Origin: Poseidonibacter lekithochrous
GTDB taxonomy: Bacteria > Campylobacterota > Campylobacteria > Campylobacterales > Arcobacteraceae
Assembly (NCBI RefSeq): GCF_013283835.1
Contig: NZ_CP054052.1
Coordinates: 1,798,001-1,862,000, forward strand
Reading direction: 5' to 3'
DNA length: 64,000 nt
Under the pieces are notes generated by a model, which saw only the letters and a list, made by a program, of their open reading frames with translations, searched no databases and had not been told where the DNA came from. A program made the translations under genes and the position numbers. Positions 1-13,217 of the stretch are shown in pieces. Each line of letters starts with the position of its first letter. Position 1 is the stretch's first letter.

Positions 1-432
1 GCTGGTAAAACTTTTTTATTCCCAGCACCTAATGCATTTGCAGCAACTTTATTACCTAAATTTGAATTAAGAGAAAAGTTTGGCATAGATATTGATAAAG
101 AAGCAAAAGTTTTATATGTAAATTCACATGATTCTGTTTATAAAGGTATCTCAAGAGGTATTGGATATTTAGGTGGTGGAATTGTAAGAACATTTAATAA
201 TTTTGTTGATAAAAATGATAAAGATAAGTTAAATATTGTTTACAAAACTGATGCATATCCAAGTCACCCAATTGCTGCTCATCCAAGAGTAAAAAATGAT
301 GATATTATGAAAATTCAAAAAGCATTTTTAGCTATGCCAAAAGAGATAAAAAAATCATTAAGTATCAAAAACTTTATTGTTACAAATTCTGCTGAGTATG
401 ATGTAATAAAAGAAGTTAAAAAAGCTGATTAG
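1..432 (+). CDS. Phosphate/phosphonate-type ABC substrate-binding protein, C-terminal part (5' end outside window)
   Basis: Frame 1 is open from the first base to TAG at 430-432 and gives 143 residues with no start codon, so the gene begins before the window. The segment reads like the second lobe of a PhnD-type periplasmic binding protein: LYVNSHDSVYKGISRGIGY, then VYKTDAYPSHPIAAHP, then an amphipathic end. In this family, lobe 2 contributes anion-binding residues, and the protein normally hands phosphate, phosphite or phosphonate to an ABC permease. Here the next gene, 9 bases downstream on the same strand, is a membrane histidine kinase rather than a permease. I infer that the protein is a periplasmic sensor partner for that kinase. 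It differs from the PhnD encoded near 38 kb. The family is fairly sure, the ligand is not known. Confidence 0.75.
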   Translation, partial: AGKTFLFPAPNAFAATLLPKFELREKFGIDIDKEAKVLYVNSHDSVYKGISRGIGYLGGGIVRTFNNFVDKNDKDKLNIVYKTDAYPSHPIAAHPRVKNDDIMKIQKAFLAMPKEIKKSLSIKNFIVTNSAEYDVIKEVKKAD

Positions 433-441
433 TAGGTAGTT

Positions 442-4271
<3,830 letters not shown>

Positions 4272-4366
4272 TTAGCAAAAAAATCATTATTAATAGGCTT
4301 TATTCAGGATTTTTAATATTATTTTGATAATATATTATTATGTTATTATAATTAAAAGGATACAAG

Positions 4367-5092
4367 ATGAAAAAAATAATTTCCGTTTTAATTTTACTTT
4401 TTCTTACTAACCTTATGGCTCAAAAAGAGATAACAGTTTATTCATATCACAAACATGCTCCATTTATTGTGGATTATAATTATGGATTAACATACGAAGT
4501 TATTGATTATTTAAATAGTAAAGCAGAGGGTAAATATCTTTTCAAATTAAAAATTGTTCCTAGAAGTAGGTTAAATTATATATTAAAACCATGGATAAAT
4601 AAACAATGCCTTTCAACAAAAGAGTGTAAAAAAGACTGGATTGTTCTATGGGTAAATCAAAAATGGGGTTTTGGAAAAGACTCTAAAGAAAACTTCTTAT
4701 GGACGCCACTACTAGATGATTCTAATGTAATAGTTTCATCAAGTAATTCAAAAATCGATTATACATCTCCTGAATCTCTTATTGGTCTGAGTTTAATAGG
4801 TATTTCTGGTCATAAATATGTTGGCATTGATGACCTAGTAAAACAAGGAAAAATAAAAAGAATTAATGGAGTAAGTGAAGTAGAAAACTTACATGTTATT
4901 CAAGCTAATAGAGCTGATGTGACTTTGTTGCCTTATTCAGCTTATAAACATTATATTAAAGAAAATAAAGTATTTAATAAATTGTATGTTTCTAAAACTG
5001 CTCATCAAAAATATATGAGAAATATTATGACAAATATAAAAAATAAAGATTTAAATACTTTTTTAAATACTTTAGATTTAGACTTTAAATAA
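4367..5092 (+). CDS. Periplasmic solute-binding protein (SBP_bac_3-like), kinase-linked
   Basis: 241 residues with a clear signal peptide (MKKIISVLILLFLTNLMAQ). The mature part begins ITVYSYHKHAPFIVDY and continues GLTYEVIDYLN, as in family-3 solute-binding proteins, which open and close on amino acids or similar small molecules. A good ribosome-binding site (AAAAGGA) precedes the ATG. There is no permease or ATPase nearby. Instead a membrane histidine kinase starts 8 bases after the stop. I infer that this is the periplasmic sensor subunit of that kinase, in parallel with the first gene pair of the window. The ligand cannot be read from the sequence. Confidence 0.75.
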   Translation: MKKIISVLILLFLTNLMAQKEITVYSYHKHAPFIVDYNYGLTYEVIDYLNSKAEGKYLFKLKIVPRSRLNYILKPWINKQCLSTKECKKDWIVLWVNQKWGFGKDSKENFLWTPLLDDSNVIVSSSNSKIDYTSPESLIGLSLIGISGHKYVGIDDLVKQGKIKRINGVSEVENLHVIQANRADVTLLPYSAYKHYIKENKVFNKLYVSKTAHQKYMRNIMTNIKNKDLNTFLNTLDLDFK

Positions 5093-5100
5093 GAGATGTA

Positions 5101-6984
5101 ATGAAGAATTCAAGTCTCTTTAAATACAAAGATACCATAGGATATTTACTTTTTAAGAAAATATTCTTCTGGTATATACTTTTTGTTTTAATTATCACTT
5201 CTTATCAGGTCTACAAAGAGTACGTAATTACAAAAGATTTACTTGATAAAGAACTTGTAAAAACTGAAAAGGCATATAATAAAATTATTGCTAATAGTGT
5301 ATGGCATTTTGATCAATCAAAACTAAATAGTGAGTCTAATGCCATAATAATGGGGCTTACAATTACTGGGATTTCTATTATTACTCCTAATGAAGAAATC
5401 TTACTACTACAAGGTACAGTATTAAATACTTATAAAAATATTGATAGTTATGTTTTTGATACTAACAATAAAATTGATGTTATTTATAAAAAAGAGTTGA
5501 TAAAACACCAGTTTGAATTAATCGACGAAGTAAATTCCCCTGGGGAAGTTTTGGCAAATATAACATTTTACATTGAATCAAATGAGTTAATAAATATTGC
5601 AAAAGAAGGTGTTTATCTTATTTTAATTAATGTATTAACAAGTGCTTTAATCTTATGGGTTTTATTTATTTATTTTGCAAATAAGTTATTAAATAAACCT
5701 TTAGAGATTATTATTAATGCAACAAAAGAATTCGATGAAAAAGATTTTCATGAGCTTGAGATTAATCTAAATACTGAGAAAAAACATGAATTAAATACTC
5801 TTGCAGATACTTTTAATATTATGAGTAAAAGAATTAATGAATCATTTATAAATATGAAGCAGCTTACAATTATTCAAGATAAACAGAAAAAAGATTTGGA
5901 AACAGCTAATAAATATAAGAATGATTTCTTAGCCAATATGAGTCATGAGTTGAAAACTCCTCTTAATTCTATTAATGTAATTTCTTCTGTAATGATGAAA
6001 AATAAAGATTTATCACTAAATGAAAAACAAGTTAAAAATCTAAATATTATCAACAATTGTGGTAATGACTTATTATTTCTAATAAACGATATTCTTGATA
6101 TTTCAAAACTAGAAGCAGGTGAAGTTGAGTTGGATATGACTCAGGTTGATTTACCTAGATTAATGAATGAAATCAAAGATATGATTGAACCTCAAGCTAT
6201 TGAAAAAGAGATTAGTTTTGTTTTTAAATGTGATGATGAAATTGGTGATATTTATAGTGATCCAAATAGAATAAAACAAATTGTAAAAAACTTATTAAGT
6301 AATGCATTGAAGTTTGTAAAAAAAGGAAAAGTTTCATTTATAATTGAAAACAAAGAAGATACTTTTACTATCTTTGTAAAAGATGATGGTATAGGTATTG
6401 AAAAAAATAAATTAGATCATATTTTTGATAGATTTAAACAAGCAGATGGTAGTACTACTAGGAAGTTCGGTGGTACTGGTCTTGGACTCGCTATTTCAAA
6501 AGAACTTTTAGGTTTATTACATGGGGATATTCATGTAACAAGTACTGTAAATGTTGGTACTACTTTTGTTGTGTCATTACCCAAAAATAAAGAAAAAGTT
6601 ACAAATAAAACAAGTAAAACTAATGGTATTGTTGAAAATAAAACACTTGAACAAAATAACAGTTTTGATAAGAATATTCTTATTTTAAATAGTGACCCAT
6701 TAACATTTATGTCTATTATTGTAGAGCTTAATAAATCTCATAAGGTTGATCAAGCATCAAATACAGTTGATTTTATTAAGAAGTTCAAACAAAAGAAATA
6801 TGACCTAATAATAATAGATGTACATAATCAAAAAGAAAATGAAATAGAAAGAATTGTTAGTAATATATCTACAAGAAGTATTGTTGTTTATAAAGATGAA
6901 TTAAATAACAATATAAATGAAAAAGCAGACATGGTACAACAAAAGCCATTGAATAAAGAAGAATTTATAGCAAGTATTAATTAA
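5101..6984 (+). CDS. Membrane histidine kinase with HAMP and pseudo-receiver (paralogue of 442-2280)
   Basis: 627 residues. Membrane segment about 20-40, periplasmic sensor about 41-175, second membrane segment about 178-200, HAMP with coiled linker to about 270, HisKA with H282 in NMSHELKTPLN, HATPase_c with NLLSNALKF, KDDGIGIE and GGTGLGLAI. The C-terminal 110 residues form a receiver-like domain (ILILNSDPLTF, then LIIIDVH) with a weakened acidic pocket. The histidine kinase core is almost the same as in the upstream kinase while the periplasmic part differs, so the pair looks like a duplication with sensor divergence. It sits in an operon with the binding protein before it and the receiver-kinase 9 bases after it. 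Confidence 0.85.
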   Translation: MKNSSLFKYKDTIGYLLFKKIFFWYILFVLIITSYQVYKEYVITKDLLDKELVKTEKAYNKIIANSVWHFDQSKLNSESNAIIMGLTITGISIITPNEEILLLQGTVLNTYKNIDSYVFDTNNKIDVIYKKELIKHQFELIDEVNSPGEVLANITFYIESNELINIAKEGVYLILINVLTSALILWVLFIYFANKLLNKPLEIIINATKEFDEKDFHELEINLNTEKKHELNTLADTFNIMSKRINESFINMKQLTIIQDKQKKDLETANKYKNDFLANMSHELKTPLNSINVISSVMMKNKDLSLNEKQVKNLNIINNCGNDLLFLINDILDISKLEAGEVELDMTQVDLPRLMNEIKDMIEPQAIEKEISFVFKCDDEIGDIYSDPNRIKQIVKNLLSNALKFVKKGKVSFIIENKEDTFTIFVKDDGIGIEKNKLDHIFDRFKQADGSTTRKFGGTGLGLAISKELLGLLHGDIHVTSTVNVGTTFVVSLPKNKEKVTNKTSKTNGIVENKTLEQNNSFDKNILILNSDPLTFMSIIVELNKSHKVDQASNTVDFIKKFKQKKYDLIIIDVHNQKENEIERIVSNISTRSIVVYKDELNNNINEKADMVQQKPLNKEEFIASIN

Positions 6985-6993
6985 AGGAAAAAT

Positions 6994-8112
6994 ATGGAAA
7001 AGTTTACAGTTTTATTAGTAGATGATGTTTCGGAAAATATTCATTCATTAAAGCTTATTATTGAAGATAGTTTTGATATTAATATCTTATCAGCCTTGAG
7101 TGCAAATGAAGGTATGGAAATACTAATGAAAAGCAGTGTTGATTTAATACTTAGTGATATTCAAATGCCTGATATTGATGGATTTCAGTTTGCAGAGTAT
7201 TTAAAATCTGTGGATGCTACAAAAGATATACCAATTATTTTCATTACAGGTATCTATGATAAAGATGATTACCAAAAAAGAGGGTTTGATCTTGGTGCTG
7301 TTGAGTATATTTCAAAACCAATTGATGATACTTTATTAAGTGCTAAACTTAAAGTTTATATTGATTTATTTGAAGGTAAAAAAACAAGTGAAGCTGAAAT
7401 AAACAAAAAAGATCAATTATTAATTCACCAATCAAAAATGGCAACAATGGGTGAAATGATTGGTGTAATTGCACATCAATTGAAACAACCATTAAATAAT
7501 ATGTCATTGTATTGTGGTGATGTGAAAGACTCTTATAAATATGATGAAATAGATGATGAATTTGTTGAAGAGTTTCATAAAAACACCAAAGAACAAATTG
7601 CATTTATGACTGAAACTATCAATGGTTTTATGAACTTCTTTAATCCTAAAAAAGAGAAAAGATTGTTTACTGTTAAAGATGCTTTAGAAAAGACTGTAAA
7701 ACTGCTAGATAAGCAGCTAGAGACTAGTAATGTAGTGCTAAACTCACAAGTTGGGGAAGAGACAGTTTATGGCGTTGAAACAGAACTAGAACAAGTATTT
7801 CTAAATCTGATAACGAATGCAAAAGAAGCTTTTATTGAAAGATCAATTGATAATAGAAATATTAATATTACTTCAATGACAAAAGACAGATATTCAATTG
7901 TAATTGTTGAAGATACAGCTGGGGGAATTAAAGAAGAAAGTTTAGAAAAAATCTTTGATCCATATTATACAACTAAAGAGTATGGAACAGGAACTGGACT
8001 TTATATGGTTAAATTAGTTGTAAAAACAAGTTTTAAAGGTGATTTAAAAATACAAAATACAGGGCAGGGAGCTAAGTTTATTATTGTAGTTCCAAATAAT
8101 AAACCTAGTTAA
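6994..8112 (+). CDS. Receiver-histidine kinase (soluble hybrid)
   Basis: 372 residues without membrane segments. An N-terminal receiver domain (about 3-120) has the acidic pair D10/D11, phospho-acceptor D55 in LILSDIQMP, and the conserved lysine in YISKPID. It is followed by a short coiled region and a kinase core with H161 in IAHQLKQPLNN, N box NLITNAKEA and G box GTGTGLYMVK. This H-box variant (HQxxQP) is common in Campylobacterota. A strong AAAGGA site precedes the ATG. As the last gene of the binding protein-kinase-kinase operon it is a likely phosphate acceptor for the upstream kinases, which lack an intact receiver of their own. The output partner is unknown. Confidence 0.85.
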   Translation: MEKFTVLLVDDVSENIHSLKLIIEDSFDINILSALSANEGMEILMKSSVDLILSDIQMPDIDGFQFAEYLKSVDATKDIPIIFITGIYDKDDYQKRGFDLGAVEYISKPIDDTLLSAKLKVYIDLFEGKKTSEAEINKKDQLLIHQSKMATMGEMIGVIAHQLKQPLNNMSLYCGDVKDSYKYDEIDDEFVEEFHKNTKEQIAFMTETINGFMNFFNPKKEKRLFTVKDALEKTVKLLDKQLETSNVVLNSQVGEETVYGVETELEQVFLNLITNAKEAFIERSIDNRNINITSMTKDRYSIVIVEDTAGGIKEESLEKIFDPYYTTKEYGTGTGLYMVKLVVKTSFKGDLKIQNTGQGAKFIIVVPNNKPS

Positions 8113-8114
8113 TA

Positions 8115-9353
8115 CTACTTTTGGAAGTCACTATCTAGTTTTTTTAATTGAGATTCTCTAATCTCAATTATTCCTAGTAGGTCTTCAATTCTTTTATCTT
8201 TTCTTTTTACAGTATCTGTTAGTGAATCTACTTGATTCTTAGAATTCCCAAGGTCTTCTGATAGTTTTCTAATAGTACTTGTATATGTATCTTTTTCATG
8301 TTTATTTTTTGCTAGAGTATCTTTTAGCATATCTACTTCTGTATTTTTAACTTTTAAGTTCTTTGCAACTCTATCATCAACATTTAGTAATTCAGATTCA
8401 TAATAGTTAATTTGACTTGTTAAGTCTGCATGTTTTTGTTTTACTAGTTTTAACTCTTCTTGTAGATTGTAAGCTAGTTGTTCATACTGTTTTGTATTAT
8501 TTTGAGACTGTGCTACTTCAAGATTTTTATCTTTCATACTACTTAGAATTTTCTTTCTAAATTCACGTTTTTCATTTACTTCAGAAGTAGAATCAAAACC
8601 AATATTTATATATTCCTCTTTTCCATTACCAGATATTTTAAAGATTGTACTTTTAATATAAAATGAGTGCCCATCTTTATCTATATATTTTAAATCAGCT
8701 TTCCATGTTTTATTATCAGAAATTGTATCCCAGATTCTAGCTAACATCTTTTTGTCAACATCTGGACTAATAATATCACTAAAATTTTTAGTAAGAATAT
8801 CTTCTTTTTTATAAGCAGTAGAGTGTAAAAATAGATTGTTTGCAAAGGTAATATTTCCTTCATTATCCATTTTATGAATAGATGCAACATTATTAATTAT
8901 TTTTAAATACTCTTGTAATTCTTGTGTTTTTTGATGAATAATATTTTCATAAAATTTCTTTTCGCAAACTTTTTCAATTTTTAATACCATATCTTCAATA
9001 TCGATTGGTTTTAATGCATAATGTACAACATTTAATGAAATAGCTTTTAATAAATATTCTGTTTCAGATCTAGCTGTTGAGAATATGATAGGAGTATCTG
9101 GATCATTTACTCTTATTTTTTCTAACATTTCAAGTCCACTCATTTGTGGCATATTAATATCACTGATGATTAAATCAATTTTTGTATCACTTAATTTATA
9201 CTCTTGAAATTTTTGATAACCTTCAAGTCCATTTTTTGCAATAACAACGTCATTAAATAGTCTTTTTAATACTTTTTCTAATTGTTTTCTTGCTAGTTCT
9301 TCATCTTCAACAAATAAGATTCTTAACTTCTTTAGAAAATCTCTATTTACCAT
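8115..9353 (-). CDS. Receiver-PAS-coiled-coil signalling protein
   Basis: 412 residues. The N-terminal receiver (about 10-125) keeps E16/D17, phospho-acceptor D65 in LIISDINMP and the lysine in YALKPID. A PAS domain follows (about 145-265, with NEGNITFANNLF). The last 140 residues are charged and heptad-like with no recognisable enzymatic output, so the protein probably works by protein contact or oligomerisation. AAGG lies 7 bases before the ATG. It is convergent with the receiver-kinase operon and divergent from the PAS kinase at 9545, sharing its promoter region. It could relay phosphate from one of the neighbouring kinases. No close named family is recognised for the whole architecture. 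Confidence 0.8.
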   Translation of the reverse strand: MVNRDFLKKLRILFVEDEELARKQLEKVLKRLFNDVVIAKNGLEGYQKFQEYKLSDTKIDLIISDINMPQMSGLEMLEKIRVNDPDTPIIFSTARSETEYLLKAISLNVVHYALKPIDIEDMVLKIEKVCEKKFYENIIHQKTQELQEYLKIINNVASIHKMDNEGNITFANNLFLHSTAYKKEDILTKNFSDIISPDVDKKMLARIWDTISDNKTWKADLKYIDKDGHSFYIKSTIFKISGNGKEEYINIGFDSTSEVNEKREFRKKILSSMKDKNLEVAQSQNNTKQYEQLAYNLQEELKLVKQKHADLTSQINYYESELLNVDDRVAKNLKVKNTEVDMLKDTLAKNKHEKDTYTSTIRKLSEDLGNSKNQVDSLTDTVKRKDKRIEDLLGIIEIRESQLKKLDSDFQK

Positions 9354-9393
9354 TTGTTTGCCTTTTTTATTTGCTTATTTATAATAATATAAA

Positions 9394-9495
9394 TATCTTA
9401 AAATAATAATATATTTATAACTATATAACGATTTTTCTTTGCTTTTCGTTTGATTTTGTGATTATCTTAAAATAACTTATGAATATCTTATTTTA
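9394..9495. promoter_or_regulatory. Divergent promoter region with repeated TATCTTA elements
   Basis: The 13-base word TATCTTAAAATAA occurs at 9394-9406 and again at 9463-9475. A third related copy, TATCTTATTTTAA, is at 9484-9496. The region separates two divergent signalling genes. Repeats spaced like this can be regulator sites, but the AT-richness makes chance partly possible. Confidence 0.3.
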
Positions 9496-9544
9496 AAAGA
9501 GGTAGAATTTATAAATAACTAAAATCTTTTTTTTGGAGATGGAA

Positions 9545-11038
9545 ATGCCTTTGTCTAATAGTATAGATTTTTATAAAAAACTATATGATCAATTACCGGT
9601 TGCTGTTTTTGTTGCTGATATAAAAACAGGTAAAATAGTAGAAGCTAATAATAAAGCTTGTGAACTTGTAAATCGACCTTATGATGAAGTTATTTCATTA
9701 AATCAAAGTCAATTACATCCTGCAATTGATGAATCAACAATTAGAAATGATTTCAAATCTCATATTGAAGCTTTGATGAATAATAAAGATGTTGAGCCAA
9801 TTGAACATCTTGTAGTTGATTCTGAAAATAATATTATCCCTGTTGAAATTTCCCCTTCTCTTATTACAATTGAAAATGATACTTATATAATTGGTTTATT
9901 TAAAGATTTAAGAAGTAGAAAAGAGAGAGAAAATATCTTAAGTTATTATGACAAAGCATTAGAGAAATCAATGAATTTCTTAGCCTTAGTTGATAGAGAC
10001 TATAGATACAAATCAGTAAATGAATATTATACAAAAGTATTTAAAAGACCAAAAGAAGAGATAATCGGATTAACATTAAAAGATCTATTAGGTGAAGAAT
10101 ATTTTAATGACGTAGTAAAAGAAAGATTTGACAGAGCATTATTAGGAGAATCTATTGAATTTGAAAAAGAGGTTGATATTGCTGGTAAACTATTGTATTT
10201 ACAAGTACATTATGAGCCATATCATTCAATAGACAATAAAATCATTGGAGTTGTAGTAAATGTATATGATTTATCTAGATTTAAAGCTTATGAAGAAGAG
10301 AGTATACAAAAAGAAAAACTACTAATCCAACAATCAAAAATGGCAGCAATGGGTGAGATGCTAGAAAATATTGCCCATCAATGGCGACAACCATTATCTG
10401 TTATTTCTACTTGTACAAGTGGTATTTTATTACAAAAAGAGTTTAAGACTTTGGACGATGATATTTTGGAAGATTCTCTAAAAAATATTATGAATACAAC
10501 TACTTATCTCTCAAATACTATTGATGATTTCAAAAACTTCTTTGAGCGAGACAAACAAAGAATAGAGTTTGATTTGGCTAAAACTACTGATAAAACTCTT
10601 GATTTAGTTGAAATGAGTTTCAAAAATAATGATATAGAAATCAAAAGAGATTATGATAAAAGTATTTTAGTTTACAACTATAAAAATGAATTTATGCAAG
10701 TGTTGCTAAATATTATTAATAATGCAAAAGATGCGATTCTATCAAAATTCGAAAGTGGTGATGATAAGAAAATCATTTGTATTTCTATTTATAGTAGTAA
10801 TGATCAAATAGTTATTGATATTCAAGATAATGCAGGTGGTGTTCCTGAGGATATAAAAGATAAAATATTTGAACCATATTTTACTACAAAACACCAAAGT
10901 CAAGGTACGGGAATCGGACTGTTTATGACGCAAGAAATTGTGACAAAACATATGGAAGGTGAGCTTGAAGTTATGAATAAATCCTTTGAAGTTGAGGATA
11001 TTTCATACTATGGAGCTTTATTTAGAATAATTATTTAA
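9545..11038 (+). CDS. Soluble PAS-PAS histidine kinase
   Basis: 497 residues from the ATG at 9545. I chose this start because GGAG lies 6 bases upstream; the frame also extends to a TTG at 9533. Two PAS domains are visible (about 8-120, LPVAVFVADIKTGKIVEAN; about 130-255, FLALVDRDYRYKSVN), then a kinase core with H278 in IAHQWRQPLSV, N box NIINNAKDAI and the G boxes DNAGGVP and GTGIGLFM. No membrane segments, so it senses a cytoplasmic cue or a redox/ligand signal through PAS. The gene shares its upstream region with the receiver-PAS gene on the other strand, which makes that protein a natural partner, though this is inference. Confidence 0.85.
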   Translation: MPLSNSIDFYKKLYDQLPVAVFVADIKTGKIVEANNKACELVNRPYDEVISLNQSQLHPAIDESTIRNDFKSHIEALMNNKDVEPIEHLVVDSENNIIPVEISPSLITIENDTYIIGLFKDLRSRKERENILSYYDKALEKSMNFLALVDRDYRYKSVNEYYTKVFKRPKEEIIGLTLKDLLGEEYFNDVVKERFDRALLGESIEFEKEVDIAGKLLYLQVHYEPYHSIDNKIIGVVVNVYDLSRFKAYEEESIQKEKLLIQQSKMAAMGEMLENIAHQWRQPLSVISTCTSGILLQKEFKTLDDDILEDSLKNIMNTTTYLSNTIDDFKNFFERDKQRIEFDLAKTTDKTLDLVEMSFKNNDIEIKRDYDKSILVYNYKNEFMQVLLNIINNAKDAILSKFESGDDKKIICISIYSSNDQIVIDIQDNAGGVPEDIKDKIFEPYFTTKHQSQGTGIGLFMTQEIVTKHMEGELEVMNKSFEVEDISYYGALFRIII

Positions 11039-11067
11039 TATTTAATCTAAACACAAAAAATGATGGA

Positions 11068-11073
11068 TATAAT
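11068..11073 (+). promoter_or_regulatory. -10 promoter element (TATAAT)
   Basis: Perfect TATAAT between the PAS kinase stop and the 113-residue gene, followed by a short leader and a CGGAG ribosome-binding site. Campylobacterota sigma-70 promoters usually lack a clear -35, as here. Confidence 0.5.
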
Positions 11074-11092
11074 TTCATAGAACGGAGTTACA

Positions 11093-11434
11093 ATGAGTTA
11101 TATTGATATATGTATTATGGGCTGGAATTTAAATGCATTTATGTTTGTAGTAAATTTCTTGATGGCAATTAGAGTTATATCTAGTAGTGATAGAGATAAA
11201 TTACAAGAAGAAAGTGTTGTTTTAAAAGAGCTAAAAGAACAAATGGAAATGTATTATCCATACAGAACACAAACTACAATAATTACGTACTTAGTACCTT
11301 TTACTGCATTTTTTAGAATGTCGTACAGACTAATTGAAATGTTTTTTTTCTTTCAAAAAAACCAAGGTTCAAGAATGTTCGATTATATGGTATATAAATA
11401 CACAACTGAAATCAACAGAGCTAAAAACAAATAA
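11093..11434 (+). CDS. Small membrane protein of unknown function
   Basis: 113 residues with two likely membrane segments (about 5-27 and about 62-84, the latter with an FFFF run) separated by a charged, helical stretch (SSDRDKLQEESVVLKELKEQ). CGGAG lies 7 bases before the ATG and a TATAAT box just upstream, so the gene is probably expressed on its own. I do not recognise the family. Its last codons and the terminator behind it form the left copy of the 82-bp repeat that flanks the HEPN cassette. Before that cassette arrived it was probably directly convergent with the DUF2461 gene. Confidence 0.7.
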   Translation: MSYIDICIMGWNLNAFMFVVNFLMAIRVISSSDRDKLQEESVVLKELKEQMEMYYPYRTQTTIITYLVPFTAFFRMSYRLIEMFFFFQKNQGSRMFDYMVYKYTTEINRAKNK

Positions 11435-11500
11435 AGAGTACTCAACTCTTTACTGTTAGGCTTAATTCATAAAGCCATTTTTGTAAATCTTTCATATCTT
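11419..11500. repeat. 82-bp direct repeat, left copy (cassette boundary)
   Basis: Matches 14079-14160 at 79 of 82 positions by eye. It contains the last codons of the 113-residue gene, a terminator hairpin and, on the minus strand, the last 18 codons plus stop of a DUF2461 gene (DMKDLQKWLYELSLTVKS). The differences from the right copy include a synonymous Asp codon and TGA in place of TAA. It therefore looks like a real homologous 3' end, not a decayed fragment. Confidence 0.9.
11433..11451. terminator. Terminator hairpin in left repeat copy
   Basis: AAAGAGT, loop ACTCA, ACTCTTT directly after the stop of the 113-residue gene. A 7-bp perfect stem that works in either direction. The same hairpin stands at 14093-14111. 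Confidence 0.55.
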
Positions 11501-12040
11501 TAAAATTTTATTTATTTTTATTTTAATTTCATACTAACCTATATTGTATATTTTAACAATTAATTTTTTTCTGTGTTTCAGTAATATATAGTTTTTTATC
11601 TATTATAAGATTTCTAGAAAAACTATAAATTTTGAAATTTGTATAATTGGATTTAATCCATAGCTAGATTATATAGCTTTTACTCTAAAGATATTAATGA
11701 ATTTACGAAAAAGACTTAATAAAGCTTATATATATTTGCTTTCACAGATGAAGAAGTAGGAATACTCTTTTTTTATCTGATAAAGGTACAATAACTAAAT
11801 TAAATACTTCCATCAGTTATATGAAGCAGAAAACTAAAATCATAAAAACTTATAATTGTATTTCTACTAACAAATATGTAAATTATACAAGCTCCTATAA
11901 AACTACTATTTAATAACTAATTACTTCATTATTTGACTTCTTGTAGAATAACTAAAAAGAAATAAAGTATACGTATAACAATAAAATAATATGTTTATTA
12001 ATTAAAATATAGAGTTCACTAATATATAAGGATTTATAGT
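11501..12040. other. Non-coding AT-rich stretch inside the cassette
   Basis: About 540 bases with no intact gene. Short open stretches on the plus strand, such as the frame from about 11752 to 11910 (reading FLSDKGTITKLNTSISYMKQ), look like a fragment of a decayed coding region. They have no start and I recognise no family. The sequence lies between the left repeat and the HEPN gene and probably carries that gene's promoter. No hairpin with a T-run stands out. Confidence 0.4.
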
Positions 12041-13204
12041 TTGAAATGGAATGAGATAATAACTAATATAGAAACAAAAGAAATAAAAGTACCAGATGAT
12101 TGGTTACACATACATTATTATGAAGCATTAAATATTCTTTTTAGATTTGAAAACTTTTTAAGAGTATTTGTTTATATTATTTTAAAAGAAAACTTAAAAG
12201 AAAAGTGGGATGAAACTAATATTAAAGATAATAAAACAATAAAAAGTATTTCTAATCAGCGTAAAAATCAAGATGAGGATTATGGATATTTAACTTGTGA
12301 AATTAATTCACCTATGTTGTACTTATCAAGTGGTGAGCTAATTGACATAATTATGCATGATAAGAATTGGAAGTATTTTAACAGATATTTTAAAGCGAAG
12401 AAGGAGATTATTAAGCATAAACTGCTTGAAATTGGGGCGATAAGAAATGCTTTAGCTCATTTTAGACCAATTAATGAACAAGATCTAGACGTGATTAAAC
12501 AAAATGTAAAACATACATTACTTTTAGTAGAAAAAACATTAAATGATATTACAAATATCACTATCGACGTTCCAACAAATACTAAAGCAATATGGTACAA
12601 AAACATAAAAGATATTATTTCTGAAAATTTTTGTCTATTTCTATATCAAGATATAGAGCAAAATTGGATAAAAATACAAATCAATTTAAATATAAAAAAA
12701 CTACACACTTCATACGAATTTGATACGCTCATGTGTTGTGATGTGACTAATATAAAAACTACAAATATATTAAAAGAATCTCCTATTTTAAGAAATAATG
12801 TAATTTTTGTTGAGGAAAGTGTTATCGACTATTTGGATAATCAACCTAAGAAAAAAATTAATCTTGTTTTCTCAAAAAATTTACTTCTTAATAATTGGGA
12901 TGTTATTTTAAAAGAGCTGTTGATAATTTTCAATTATATTGATAAAGATGTAGAACTACTTTCAAACGATAATATTGCTGAAGCTATATTATTAAATAAA
13001 AAGACAATTTATTATAAAAAAAATGAAGCAAGCGATAAATATTGGAATTTAGACAAAAGACCACTTTTTGAAAATATTGAAGATTATAATGGAGTAGAAT
13101 ATTGGGGAGAGAATGAATATTGTACAGGAAATAGCTTTATAGTCTCTGAGCATAAGTTACCTTGGATGCCCGTAAGTATCTCAAGTAATAAAATACCTTT
13201 TTAA
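12041..13204 (+). CDS. HEPN-domain protein, probable defence or toxin-type ribonuclease
   Basis: 387 residues. The start is TTG at 12041, with AAGGA 8 bases upstream; no ATG in this frame has a comparable site. The N-terminal part is helical (HIHYYEALNILFRFENFLRVF), and at about residue 136 there is the HEPN signature RNALAH (R-x4-H) followed by FRP, like Swt1/abortive-infection type HEPN domains. In this superfamily the Arg-His pair cleaves RNA. The C-terminal half (about 180-387) has no recognised domain. The gene lies in the cassette between the 82-bp repeats, about 120 bases ahead of the second gene. I infer a role in phage or plasmid defence; only the HEPN motif is directly seen. Confidence 0.65.
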   Translation: MKWNEIITNIETKEIKVPDDWLHIHYYEALNILFRFENFLRVFVYIILKENLKEKWDETNIKDNKTIKSISNQRKNQDEDYGYLTCEINSPMLYLSSGELIDIIMHDKNWKYFNRYFKAKKEIIKHKLLEIGAIRNALAHFRPINEQDLDVIKQNVKHTLLLVEKTLNDITNITIDVPTNTKAIWYKNIKDIISENFCLFLYQDIEQNWIKIQINLNIKKLHTSYEFDTLMCCDVTNIKTTNILKESPILRNNVIFVEESVIDYLDNQPKKKINLVFSKNLLLNNWDVILKELLIIFNYIDKDVELLSNDNIAEAILLNKKTIYYKKNEASDKYWNLDKRPLFENIEDYNGVEYWGENEYCTGNSFIVSEHKLPWMPVSISSNKIPF

Positions 13205-13217
13205 GGGTTTCCTACAA

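Noticed and set aside
8085-8140. Terminator at the convergent end of the receiver-kinase gene
   Set aside because: TTCCAAA and TTTGGAA could pair, but the loop is about 25 bases, so the support is too weak to list.
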